Shown: positions 31,802 to 41,779 of the stretch, piece after piece
Numbering within the stretch: the stretch's first letter is position 1
Layout: every line of letters starts with the position of its first letter
Assembly: GCA_039954875.1 (NCBI GenBank)
Contig: CP157202.1
Coordinates: 1 to 64,000, forward strand
DNA from: G039954875 sp039954875
Lineage (GTDB): Bacteria > Bacteroidota > Bacteroidia > Flavobacteriales > Blattabacteriaceae
Length of the DNA: 64,000 nucleotides
Direction of reading: 5' to 3'
Position numbers and translations under genes: made by a program
Notes under the pieces: generated by a model
Seen by the model: only the letters and a program-made list of their open reading frames with translations
Database searches by the model: none
Told to the model about the DNA's origin: nothing

Positions 31802-33330
31802 CTATTTCGTTTGAGATGTACTTCTGGGGATGGCCGCGGCTGCTTGTATGGCTTTTTGATAATATATCCTTTCCATTTCCAATTCGATGGCTTTCCAGGT
31901 GGGTTTTTTGAAATGTTTTAAAAAGTCTTTATTCTGAAATGAGATATTTAGTACCGTTACCATGATGCATTCATAAACGACTAACCTGTAGCCTTTGAAG
32001 TTTTCGATCGAAAGTATATTTTTGAAAGGATAATTATTTGTATGTTCTTCGAAGATATACGTACTGGGCACCATGATGTCCCCTTTTTTACCAGTCAAAA
32101 TTCCGGACTTTCCCATGATGGAGATCTACTTTATGCGTAACTGATGGAAGACTGTTATCTTCCCGATAGAGTTTCAACAGTTTATCCATCGCTTCGAAGG
32201 CCTGTTCACCGAAGGTATAGTCCATCATGATCAGGAAATCTTTTTTGTAGGGATACTTTATTTTGCTAAAGGACGTTGAGGATAGGTATACCTGGGCTTT
32301 AGATTGATGATCTGCATATTGATGTTGGTACCCGATGTATCGTGGATTATCGTTATGCTATGTTGTGAAGCATATGCTATGATCTTGCCATGTAATTAGT
32401 TGTGAGAAAATTGGTTGATCTCTCCTTTTATAGTTTCGTATTGGTTTTTGTTGTAGTAGTGTTGTCGAGTATTTTGCGTGCATAGAGGCTGTTCATCACA
32501 CTGTGCATATTGGCACTGATGATGTACAATCCCCGTCCTAAGAACTGATTTTTTTCCAATACTTTTTTGATACCTTGTGTCCAAGCTTACTCATAAAAAT
32601 GATACCCTATTCGATCTCTAAGTGCTGTGCTAAAGTATATTATTTTTATTTTATTGTCGATAAATTGATCCAAAGTACGCTTGTCTAGCCAGCAGATGAT
32701 ACTGAAAAAATGGCTTTTTATCATCGGCCTCTTGGAAGTATCTGTACGCTTGTGGTGTCTCTTTAAAAGTATGACCGAGTATCGAGGGAGAGGTGGATTA
32801 ATCCGATTTCATGTTAGTAGTGGTTAAGCGATATACCTTCGAGTACTATTTTTTTGTATGAATTTTCATTTATGAGAGACCTTTACCAAGTCTTTCATTT
32901 AAGCTTTTGTTATTGTCTTTTAGCTTTATATAAATAAAAATGTCAAGTACGTCAAGATGTAGTAGATCTTTTGTAGCCCTTGAGCGATCTCGATATTCAT
33001 ATGTTCGTGATCGATGCGATAACAATTCCTCCGACGTTTTGGGTTGATGATTGACCGGAGATGCGATCTTATATAACCTTCGCCGGTCGTCAGCGAAATG
33101 TACAGGTAAGAGGGATTTAATTTTCTTAGGTAGTCCCCGGTAGAGTACGTATATCAAGCCCTTGAGCTCAATTTTTTCCTCATCGGCGATCGAGCCGTAG
33201 ATCTACGACCGTAATAGGAGTAACAGGTTTTTTAAGGCTTGGCTAGACCTGCCATTTGGGCTGTAAATATCGCGGTTAAATAGGTGCGGTATCGTCACGT
33301 AAAGGCATTTGACGACGTTGGGAGATTATT
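31802..33330 (-). pseudogene. DUF6909-like protein relic
   Basis: The C-terminal part (32116-31802) reads MGKSGILTGKKGDIMVP then TYIFEEHTNNYPFKN, VYECIMVTVL, NKDFLKHFKKPTWKAIELEME and YQKAIQAAA, similar to a Bacteroidota family with a nucleoside-phosphorylase-like C-terminus. Upstream pieces (32396-32600: KKVLEKNQFLGRGLYIISAN..NSLYARKIL; 32870-33157: SLLPVHFADDRRRLYK, TSEELLSHRSRTYEYRD, TKDLLHLDV) continue the same protein. Broken by many stops. Family name is from memory, moderate certainty; the single-gene nature of the pieces is clearer. Confidence 0.55.
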
Positions 33331-33428
33331 TAATTTTTGATAAGGGTAATTCTGCCATAAGTCAGTTTAGTTGAAGAGATACCTTCAATAAGGTTAAATT
33401 TTTGTAGCGCAGTTCTCTTTAAATCGTA

Positions 33429-33436
33429 TACTTTTG
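33429..33436 (+). promoter_or_regulatory. ksgA promoter, -7 element
   Basis: TACTTTTG fits TAnnTTTG and ends 16 bases before the ATG, so the mRNA leader would be only about 10 nt. Confidence 0.5.
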
Positions 33437-33452
33437 AAGAAATTTTTTATTA

Positions 33453-34223
33453 ATGAATCAAGTCCGTGTAAAAAAACAACTGGGCCAACATTTTTTGACT
33501 GATGAAAATGTTGCTAAAAAAATCGTAAATAGTCTTTCCTTTGAAGGGTATCGTACGGTGGTTGAGGTGGGTCCGGGCAGGGGTGTGTTCAGTCGTCATT
33601 TGCTCAAACGTTGTGATGATCTCTTTCTGGTCGAGATCGATGGTGAGTTGGTAGATTATTTACAAGTTAATCATCCGGATTTGAGCGATCGCATCATTCA
33701 AGGCGATTTTCTGAAATGGGATCCTGAAACGAGAGGTTTGTCATGTTTTGCTTTGATCGGTAATTTTCCCTATAACATTTCTTCTCAAATATTGTTTTGG
33801 CTACTTGCACAGCGCCAATGTGTCCCCGAGTGCGTTGGGATGTTTCAGAAAGAAGTCGCCGTACGGATTGCTGCTCAGGCAGGTAATAAAGTTTACGGTA
33901 TCCTCTCGGTATTGATACAAGCATTCTATGAGGTAGCGTGCCTATTTACTGTGAATGAAAAAGTTTTCTCTCCACAGCCCCGTATTAAGTCTGTTGTGGT
34001 CCGATTGCGCAGGAAGGCCTATCGACTCGATTGTGATGAAGCTATGTTTTTTAAGTTAGTCAAGGCTGCCTTCAACCAAAGGCGAAAGATTTTACGCAAT
34101 GCGCTCAAAACCCTGTGTCGGTCTGATGTTTTTTATCGTCTGCCGATCCTGGACAAGAGGGCTGAACAGCTTTCTGTGGAGAATTTTATAGCCCTGACCC
34201 GTCTGGCCAGTGCTGAAACGTAG
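33453..34223 (+). CDS. ksgA: 16S rRNA (adenine1518-N6/adenine1519-N6) dimethyltransferase
   Basis: KsgA (RsmA) dimethylates two adenines in helix 45 near the 3' end of 16S rRNA and acts in 30S maturation. The 256-residue protein has the SAM-binding VVEVGPGRGVFSRHLL, the VEIDGELV acidic strand, GDFLKWD and the catalytic GNFPYNIS motif. The N-terminal VKKQLGQHFLTDE is typical. Its substrate, the 16S 3' end, is altered in this organism but the helix 45 stem before it appears kept. ATG at 33453 is supported by the close promoter box. Intact. Confidence 0.95.
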   Translation: MNQVRVKKQLGQHFLTDENVAKKIVNSLSFEGYRTVVEVGPGRGVFSRHLLKRCDDLFLVEIDGELVDYLQVNHPDLSDRIIQGDFLKWDPETRGLSCFALIGNFPYNISSQILFWLLAQRQCVPECVGMFQKEVAVRIAAQAGNKVYGILSVLIQAFYEVACLFTVNEKVFSPQPRIKSVVVRLRRKAYRLDCDEAMFFKLVKAAFNQRRKILRNALKTLCRSDVFYRLPILDKRAEQLSVENFIALTRLASAET

Positions 34224-34229
34224 AGTGTT

Positions 34230-34237
34230 TACCTTTG
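34230..34237 (+). promoter_or_regulatory. folD promoter, -7 element
   Basis: TACCTTTG fits TAnnTTTG, just after the ksgA stop and 18 bases before the ATG of folD. It rules against a TTG start at 34235, which would lie inside the box. Confidence 0.5.
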
Positions 34238-34255
34238 CAGGTAATTTTTTTACGT

Positions 34256-35146
34256 ATGACACGACTTTTAGATGGAAAAGCTTTGGCCCAACAACTCCGA
34301 CAAGAGATTGCCGAGGAGGTGCAGCAGTTGAAAGCGCAGGGTAAGCTCCCGCCACATTTGGCAGCGGTTTTGGTCGGTGACAATGGCGCTAGCGTGGCCT
34401 ATGTCAATAGTAAAGTCAAGGACTGTCAAAGTGTGGGATTTCAATTTTCATTGGTGTATTTGCCAGTTACGATATCTGAAGGCGAATTACTCGAAGAGGT
34501 TCGTAAGCTTAATGAAGCCCCTTTAGTCGATGGCTTTATCGTACAGTTGCCTTTGCCCCCACAGATCGATAAGGAGAAGATTATCATGGCCATCGATCCT
34601 GATAAAGATGTCGATGGGTTTCATCCGATGAATTTTGGAAAAATGGCGCTAGAGATGCCTGCTTTTATCCCAGCCACACCTTTTGGGATTTTGACTTTGC
34701 TCGAGCATTATCACATACAGACTAGGGGTAAGTATACCGTTGTGATCGGCCGTAGCCGCATCGTAGGCAAGCCTATAAGTCTCTTGATGGGTCGGAAAGG
34801 TGCTCCGGGTGATAGTACCGTGACGTTAACTCATAGCCACACGTCTGAGGTGGTCCACTTCAGCCGTCAGGCCGATATTGTAATCACTGCTTTGGGCGTG
34901 CCGGGCTTTTTGAGATCAGAGATGATCAAAGAAGGTGCTGTATTGATAGATGTAGGCATCAGTCGTGTGGCAGATCCGTCCAGTCTGAAAGCCTATCGGC
35001 TTGTTGGTGATGTTGATTTTAAGAGTGTCTATGGCAAAGCGTCTTATCTAACGCCTGTGCCTGGAGGAGTGGGCCCTATGACCCGTGCTATGTTGTTGAA
35101 AAACACTCTATTGGCTGTGAAGAGACGATATCCATCACATCTCTGA
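34256..35146 (+). CDS. folD: Methylenetetrahydrofolate dehydrogenase / cyclohydrolase
   Basis: FolD interconverts 5,10-methylene-THF and 10-formyl-THF with NADP. The 296-residue protein shows the substrate-site YVNSKVKDC with its catalytic lysine, VQLPLPPQID, DVDGFHPMNFG, the nucleotide-binding VVIGRSRIVGKP and TPVPGGVGPMTRAML. I chose ATG at 34256 because it begins MTRLLDGKAL like relatives and follows the promoter box. Since purH and purN are relics, 10-formyl-THF is probably needed only for formyl-Met-tRNA; the retained gene is informative for that reason. Confidence 0.95.
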   Translation: MTRLLDGKALAQQLRQEIAEEVQQLKAQGKLPPHLAAVLVGDNGASVAYVNSKVKDCQSVGFQFSLVYLPVTISEGELLEEVRKLNEAPLVDGFIVQLPLPPQIDKEKIIMAIDPDKDVDGFHPMNFGKMALEMPAFIPATPFGILTLLEHYHIQTRGKYTVVIGRSRIVGKPISLLMGRKGAPGDSTVTLTHSHTSEVVHFSRQADIVITALGVPGFLRSEMIKEGAVLIDVGISRVADPSSLKAYRLVGDVDFKSVYGKASYLTPVPGGVGPMTRAMLLKNTLLAVKRRYPSHL

Positions 35147-35164
35147 TAAAGTTTCATTTTTGTT

Positions 35165-35440
35165 GATTATTCGTTTCTTATATTGCATGGGAGATTTTTA
35201 CTCCATTCATGTACTCAGGTTTGAAAAGGGTTTGAATCCGGCTTGTGGTGGAAAGCTTTTATTCTCTTCAAGAAGACGGAGATTATTTGGGTATTTCGCC
35301 CTATTTTATCCGTTTAGGATGTTGTGTGATGTGGGGGTTGTCATTGGTGTGATGTGAAGAAGAGTTGGGTAGCCGAAAAGCATGAATTTTTGTCCTTGGA
35401 CGATGTTTTTCTTACCAAGCGCTGAGTGCGGTTAGAGAGA
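35165..35440 (+). pseudogene. queE: QueE (7-carboxy-7-deazaguanine synthase) relic
   Basis: Joined frames read SLQEDGDYLGISPYFIRLGC-CDVGCHWCDVKKSWVAEKHEF, the radical-SAM CxxxCxxC region and flanks of QueE, with two shifts inside the cysteine motif. Only about 90 residues of the N-terminal half remain; the rest has been lost or is overwritten at the end of the hisA relic. It marks loss of queuosine synthesis. Confidence 0.65.
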
Positions 35441-36127
35441 TTTTATGCTCATATAGGGCCTTGCCAATGATCACCCTCATGGCAACCGATCTTTTGTAGA
35501 GTATCGAGTTCCTCTAAACGGCTTAGCCCACTACTGGCGATCAGTTGCAGTCTGGGAAAGCCTTTGATGATCTTTTCGTAGAGTGATTTAGCTGGTCCTG
35601 AGAGTAATCCATCTTTGTTGATGTCTGTACAGAAGGTTTGCTTGACGTCTGAGGCTATGTGCTGTTTCAAGAAGTCCCAAAGGCTGTATTCACTGGTTTA
35701 TTTACAGCTGTGTATAGCGATTTTTTACCCTTTACGTCTGTAGCTAAGATGATCTTTTCACCTCCATATCGATGCAATTAAGTACTGAAGAGTGTTGGCT
35801 CTTTTGCAGCGATGCTCCCCACAGCTGCTATTTTTGCTCCATTGTTGAAGGCGATTTGGAGATCTTCATAACTTTGGAGACCTTCGCCTAAGTCTATGAT
35901 CAATTCGGTATGGGAGGCGAGTTTTTCGAGCACTTTCCAATGGATGACTTTGCCTATTTGGGCTCCGTCGAGGTCTACCAGATGCAAAACCGGGTCAAGC
36001 CCTGATCTTTAAAGATCAGGGCTACATTTAAGGGATCTTTGTCGTAGCTATTTTGTTGTGCGTAGTCGCCTTGTGTGAGCCGTACGCATTTGCCGTCGAT
36101 GAGGTCTATGGCTTGGATGATGTCCAT
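35418..36127 (-). pseudogene. hisA: hisA relic (ProFAR isomerase)
   Basis: MDIIQAIDLIDGKCVRLTQGDY at the start, then LHLVDLDGAQIGKVIHWKVL, ELIIDLGEGLQSYEDL, FNNGAKIAAVGSIAAKEP and, at the end in another frame, VIIGKALYE. These are HisA landmarks in order. A stop near 35778 and several shifts break it. It is the last his gene visible; hisF and hisI are not found after it. Confidence 0.88.
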
Positions 36128-36129
36128 GT

Positions 36130-36735
36130 TTGTTCGGAATTTTTTAGCCGGATGAAGTTTTCTACAATTTGTTGTCCACTCTCTGTGGATTTTTCCGGGT
36201 GGAATTGTATGGCGTAAAAGTTTTATTTTTGCAATGCTGCGCTCTATGCTAAGGTGTATTCGGCTTGAGCCACCGTGTGTACCTCCAGCGGAACGTAATA
36301 GTTGTGTACGAAATATTGATGGCTGTCCTCAGGTATCCCTTTGAAGAGAGGGCCTTTGAGCTTGTTGATGGTATTCCAGCCGATTTGTGGGATTTTGGTA
36401 GGTTTTTCTGTTGAGGTTTAAAATTTCTTTACGGCTAAGTTAAAAATTATCAGGCAGTTCGTATCGCGTTCTTCCGAATGCCTGCAGAGTGGCTGTAGTC
36501 CCAGACAGATACCTAGTAGGGGTTGTTTCAGCATGGGGATGAGCCGGTATAGACCTTTTTGGTGTAGTTCTTCCATGGCTGAGTGGGCTTTTCCCACACC
36601 GGGGAATATTACTTTGTCGGCGGTTTGGATCATTTCAGCGTCGTCTGTGATCTTAACTGTTATGCCCAACCGCTCGAGGGCGAAGCAGACCGATCGTATA
36701 TTGCCGGAAGGATATTTGATAATGACTATTTTCAT
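36130..36735 (-). pseudogene. hisH: hisH relic (IGP synthase glutaminase)
   Basis: It begins MKIVIIKYPSGNIRSV, with VIFPGVGKAHSAMEEL, LLGICLGLQPL (nucleophile Cys region), then in other frames GWNTINKLKGPLFKGIP, YFVHNYYVPLE and FYAIQFHPEKS (catalytic H/E). Frameshift after the nucleophile block. Catalytic residues are still spelled, so decay is recent. Confidence 0.88.
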
Positions 36736-36745
36736 GGGCTAGATT

Positions 36746-37898
36746 TTATAAAATTCCTTTGGTCGTGAGTAATTGGTCATTGTGAGCATCGCGTCGGATG
36801 GCCACTTTTATAGCTCGGGTAAAAGCTTTGAAGATCGCTTCTATTTTGTGGTGTTCGTTTTCTTCTTCGGCCTGGATGTCTAGGTTGCAGTGGGCAGTGT
36901 CTGAAAACGATTTAAAAAAATGAACAAACATTTCGGTAGGAACTTCGTTGACCTTTTTATGCTTGAAAACCACTTTCCAGATGAGATGATTCCGACCGCC
37001 GAAGTCTAGGGTTACTTGTGTTAGGCAATCGTCCATGGATAGGCAGAATCCGTAACGTATCATTCCCCGCTTGGTCTCATAAGGATTTGAGAAAGGCTTC
37101 TTCCAGGGTGATGCCTATGTCTTCTATGGTGTGATGCTCGTCGATGTGGAGGTCTCCTTGAGTTTGGATCTGCAGGTCGATGGTGCTATGTCTGGCAAAT
37201 TGCTCAAGCATGTGGTCGAAAAATTCTAGCCCTGTATGGATGTCGGCTTTGTCCATTCCGTCGAGCTGTAGTTTGATCTCGATGTCGGTCTCTCGAGTCG
37301 TATGGTGGTGGTCAACATTGCGACTTCCGAGCTTGAGGTTTTCATATATTTTTTGCTAGTCGGTGGTTTTTAGGGTGATGTGTTCTTGTAAGTTTTCTAC
37401 CGAATGTTGGATTTCTGATTATCCGAGTCTGTCGCCTTCGTTGAGCCATATCGTTCGGCATCCTAGATTTTGAGCCAGGAGTACGTCGGTGATCCGGTCG
37501 CTGATAACAAAGGAGTCTGGTAAATTATAATCGTCCGAAAAGTAATCCTGTAGCATCTCGATTCCGGGCTTGCGCGTAGGGGCTTTTTCTTCAGGAAAGC
37601 TTCGATAGACGTGGATGGCTGAGCAGTGTACTCCTTCGTTTTCAAAGGTCTTGAGTATATGTCGGTGGGTTGGCTAAAAAGTTTTTTTCAGGGAAGAATG
37701 CTCTGTCCAGTCAGTCTTGGTTGGTCATCATGACGAGCTTGTAGTTGAGCTCGGTGGCTATTTTTATCATGCATGAAATCACTTTGGGATAGAAGGTCAC
37801 CTTTTCTAAAGCATTGATTTGATAGGTGGGTGGGAGTTCTTTGATCAATGTGCAGTCCTGGTCGATAAACAATATTTTTTCAGCAGGGTGTTTTTAAT
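36746..37898 (-). pseudogene. hisB: hisB relic (bifunctional phosphatase / IGP dehydratase)
   Basis: N-terminal histidinol-phosphatase pieces: KILFIDQDCTLIKELPPTYQ, LVMMTNQD, KPGIEMLQDYF, VISDRITDVLLAQNLGC. C-terminal IGP dehydratase pieces: LDGMDKADIHTGLEFFDHML, DEHHTIEDIGITLEEAF, RYGFCLSMDDCL, HFFKSFSDTAHCNL and ENEHHKIEAIFKAFTRA. Thus it was the fused form typical of Bacteroidota. Frames change at least four times. Confidence 0.88.
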
Positions 37899-37907
37899 AG
37901 AGATGGG

Positions 37908-39041
37908 TTAAATAGTGTCATCGTTTTCAAATCGTTGGAGTGCTTTAAGCAAGTGTTGGTTTTCCTCAGATGTCTCGATGGTGATCCCCGTAGGCAGCCC
38001 TCGTATAGCATGATGCGAGAGCGGTCTCTGACGACGATGCCCTTTTTGATTAAGTAGTGATAGATTTCTCTGGCAGCTGTAGTTTTGATGAGTAGGAAAT
38101 TAGTCGCTCTTGGATACACTTGTTTGATTATGTTGAGCCTTTTTAATGCTTTGGCGAGTTTTTCCCGTTTTTCAAGGATGATTTTGATTCGCTGGTTGAA
38201 TAGTATTTGTTGGTCTAAGGCCTCGAGGGCTAATGTCTGGGTTGCTTGGCTGATGTTTTAAGGAGGCTTGACCTTGTTCATCCATTCGACGATTTTTTCT
38301 GGGGCGTAGGCTATACCGATACGTAGTCCAGCTAGTCCCCAGGCTTTTGATAAGGTATGCATCATAATGAGGTTGGGATACTGGTTGAGTTTTTTGCTCA
38401 ATGATTTTTGATACGAAAAGTCGATGTAGGCTTCGTCGACTAGGACAATCCCTGGGGAATTTTTCAATATTTCTTCGAGATCTTCTAGTCGGAAATCGTT
38501 TCCCGTGGGATTGTTGGGGGAGCAGAGGAAGATCAGCCGGCTGTGTGGGCTGCTGGTTGATAAAATCTCTTGAGTTTCGAGTTGGTAGTTGGGCTTGAGA
38601 GAGATTTTTACTACGTCTATACCATTGATTTGGGCGTTGACCTAGTACATCCCGTAGGTGGGGGCAGAGGATGACATGATCTAGGTTTGGCTGGCAAAAT
38701 ATCCGATAGAGCAGGTCGATGACTTCATCGCTGCCATTACCTAGAAAGATTTGAGCGCTAGGTATGCCTTTAATCTCTGATATTTTTTACTTGAGTTGTT
38801 TTTGTATTGGATCGGGATATAGGTGATAAGCTTTGGCTAAGGGTGATCCTAGGGAATTTTCATTAGCATCGAGGAATATAAGCGTTTCTCCTGTAAATTT
38901 GTTTCTGGCTGATGAATATGGAATTAGTTTTCGAATATTTTCACGTACTAAGGAGCTAATATCTACAACTCTGGTGGGATTTTTTTTGAAAGGTTTTTGT
39001 TCATGATTTTTTTTCTCTTTGGGTTGTTGTATTTTCATCAA
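37908..39041 (-). pseudogene. hisC: hisC relic (histidinol-phosphate aminotransferase)
   Basis: Visible: LIFLDANENSLGSPL and YPDPIQKQLK (N-terminal), IFLGNGSDEVIDLLYRIFC, IVLVDEAYIDFSYQKSL (PLP-phenol area), LIMMHTLSKAWGLAGLRIGIAYA (the PLP lysine), and ending GLPTGITIETSEENQHLLKAL. Stops at 38787 and 38258 plus shifts break it. The N-terminus overlaps the hisD end. Confidence 0.87.
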
Positions 39042-40309
39042 ATCGAATGCGTATGGCTTTTTGATGAGCGATCATGCCTTTTGCCGTGGCTAGAGTTTTT
39101 ACCGTTTTTGCGAGGTTTTTTAACCCCTCTTTGGAGAGCTATTGGAAGGTGATTTTTTTTAGGGAGCGGTCAACTGATACACCGCTATAGGCCTTAGCAT
39201 AGCCGTTTGTGGGCAGAGTGTGGTTGGTACCCGAGGCATGGTCTCTAGCACTTTCGGGTGAATATCTTCCTAAAAAGACCGAGTCAGCATTTTTCACTTT
39301 TGGGCCTAGTATTTAACGTCAGAGTAATGAATGATCAGGTATTCCGGCGCGTATTGGTTGATTATGGTCATGCCTTTTTCTAGATCTGTAGCGATGATGA
39401 TCCGGCTGTTTTTGAGGGATTTAGTTGCGACACCTTTTCTGGGTAAGTCGATGAGCTGTCTTTCGAGTTGTTTTTTGACTGTTTCGGCCCAGGCTTGGCC
39501 AGTGGTAACCAAGAGCACTTGGCTGTCGGGGCCATATTCGGCCTGAGAAAGTAGGTCAGCAGAACATGGTTGGCACGGGTAGTTTCGTTGGCTAATATGA
39601 CTACTTCTGAGGGGCTAGTTGGTAGGTCGATGGCTACTCCCTCTTGGGCGACTAGTTGCTTGGCGATAGTGACGTGGGCATTGCCCAGGGCCGAAGATCT
39701 TGTCGACTGCTGGAATGCTTTCGGTTCCGTAGGCCATTGCCGCGATAGTTTGTGCGTCACCAATGGTGTAGATCTGCTCGAGGCCGATCTTTCGTGCAGT
39801 ATACAATATAGCTGGTTATAAGGTGCCTTCGTTGTCAGGTGGGCTGCACAAGGTGATTTCTTCGCAACCAGCTAATTGAGCGGGTACTAGCATCAGTACA
39901 GTCGAAAATAGTGGAGCCGACCCCCCGGAAATATAGATGCCTATTTTTTGTATGGGGATATTCTTCCGCCAGCAGTACACTCTAGGTAGTGTCTCTACGT
40001 GGGGTTCTTCATGGATTTGGCTACGGTGGAATCGAGTGATGTTTTCGGCGGCCTGATTGATGGCTTTTTTTAGTTGATATGGAATCATTTTCTGGGCTTT
40101 TTGAATGTTTTTTGTTTTCATCCGGATCTTTTCCAATTTGATGTGATCAAATTTTTCTGTGAAGGTTTTCAGGGCAGCATCTCCCTGGTTTTTGACTGTG
40201 TTGAGTATATGTTGTATCATTGTGTTCAAGGTTGTTAGGTTTTGGGTAGACCTTTGCAATATTATGGGCCAGGTTTTTTGTGTGGATGGAGATAGGTTTT
40301 GATATTCAT
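39002..40309 (-). pseudogene. hisD: hisD relic (histidinol dehydrogenase)
   Basis: The best part, 40376-39816, reads VKNQGDAALKTFTEKFD, KIGIYISGGSAPLFSTVLML and AQLAGCEEITLCSPP. Then IGDAQTIAAMAYGTESIP, DKIFGPG, VAIDLPTSPSEVVILANE, all HisD landmarks, in shifting frames. It ends with GMIAHQKAIRIR. Several stops. Confidence 0.88.
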
Positions 40310-40326
40310 GATGAGGGGGATTGTCT

Positions 40327-41184
40327 TCAAGGGATAATTTTTTGTATCGGTAGTACCAAGATATCTTGAGCACCATGGGCCTTGAAGTTTTCTCTCACAT
40401 TCCAAAAGTCATTCTCGTCGATTACGGTATGTACGGCATGCCACTCTGGATCGGCTAGCGGGAGGATGGTCGGGTTTTTTGATCCGGAGAGGTGGGAGAT
40501 GATCTTTTCGAGTTTTTCGTCGGGGTCGTTCAGTAGGACATACTTGTTGTTTTTAGCTTTTTTGACTGCACGGATTCGGAAGAGTAGTTTTTCTTTTAGG
40601 ATTTCTTGTGGAGGATTTGGATGTAGATGTGTGGCTAAGACCGCTTCCGATTGTAAGATGGTCTCCACTTCTTTGAGAGCATTCATAAAAAGTAAGTGTC
40701 GAGCCACTACTGACTAAGTCATAGATGTAGTCGGCCAGTCCAATTCCTGGGGCAATTTCTACAGCACCGCTGATCTAGTGGATCTCTGCCGTAATATGTT
40801 TTTTTAAAGAATTTCTGATTTAATACTGGGTGGCTTGTCGCAATGCGTTTTCCATTTAGATCGTCGATAGTTTGATGATTTTTCGATTTGGACATGGCGA
40901 TTGATAGCCGGTATTTGGCAAAGTCAAGGGTCTCTTTGATTTAGATTTTTTTATTTTTTGAGTAATAGATTTTTTCCAATGATACCGATGTCTGCAACAC
41001 CGTCTTCGATGTGTTGTGGGATGTCGTTATCACGCAGGAAGAATATTTATAAATGGAAATTTAGTGCTGTAGTCTTGAGCTGATCCCGTCCGATGTGCAT
41101 GTCAATGCCGCAGTCTTTGAGCAATTTGATTGAATCTTCGTATAGCCGGCTTGACTTTTGAATGACGATTTTTAGTCTATCCAT
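40327..41184 (-). pseudogene. hisG: hisG relic (ATP phosphoribosyltransferase)
   Basis: First gene of the decayed his cluster. MDRLKIVIQKSSRLYEDSI then CGIDMHI, DIPQHIEDGVADIGIIGKN, and a long intact C-terminal part (40707-40327) covering the regulatory domain: LLFRIRAVKKAKNNKYVLLN, LSGSKNPTILPLADPEWHAV, VRENFKAHGAQDILVLPIQK. The presence of that last domain shows a long-form HisG. Broken in the PRPP-binding half. Confidence 0.88.
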
Positions 41185-41443
41185 GGATTTAAAAATGATG
41201 AAAGCTCACCAATTTCGGTAAGCTTTTCAAAACAAATCAGATATAAACGACCCTTGCTTACCGATGCCTTACTGCAAGGTGATGATGTGTACGTCTTGTG
41301 TAAATATCCCCTTTCATACGGGCTTAATAAATTTCCTATGGGCCCATAAGGGTAAATAAAATTGAGATAGATGTACAAGGCTAATGTGTTTCTATCTGTT
41401 TTGTCCGATCGAAATGATTTTTTAATTTGCTTGCACTAATCAG

Positions 41444-41778
41444 ATGAAAGTGAATACTAGAAATGCTCAAAAAATTGTCGACTATTGGATCAAAAATAAT
41501 GTGGTGGGTTATTTCAATGTGCTGATCAATATGACTTAACTCACTGAAGAGGTAGGTGAGGTGGTAGGCATCATCGTCTGACGTTATGGTGAATAGTGCG
41601 AAAAAGAAAGTGATAAAGGTAAGGATCTAGGTGAAGGATTTGCCGATGTCTTGTTCGTTTTGCTCTGCTTCGTCAATCAGAGTGAGGGTCATCTCGAGCG
41701 AGCCTTTTACGAAAGATTGAAAGCCAAAACGGAACGAGATTAGCACCGTTATAAGAATAATGAAAAATTGAAGTGACA
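41444..41778 (+). pseudogene. MazG-like nucleotide pyrophosphohydrolase relic
   Basis: MKVNTRNAQKIVDYWIKNN, then LTEEVGEVVGIIV-RYGE and DLGEGFADVLFVLLCFVNQ show the EExxE and ExxD metal motifs of short MazG-like enzymes. Two stops interrupt a frame of about 110 residues; the rest is continuous, so decay is recent. It ends at the start of aroA, so it probably shared its transcript. Confidence 0.7.
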
Positions 41779-41779
41779 T

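Noticed and set aside
34235..34255. Upstream TTG start for folD
   Set aside because: It lies inside the TACCTTTG promoter box, and the ATG at 34256 matches the normal FolD start.
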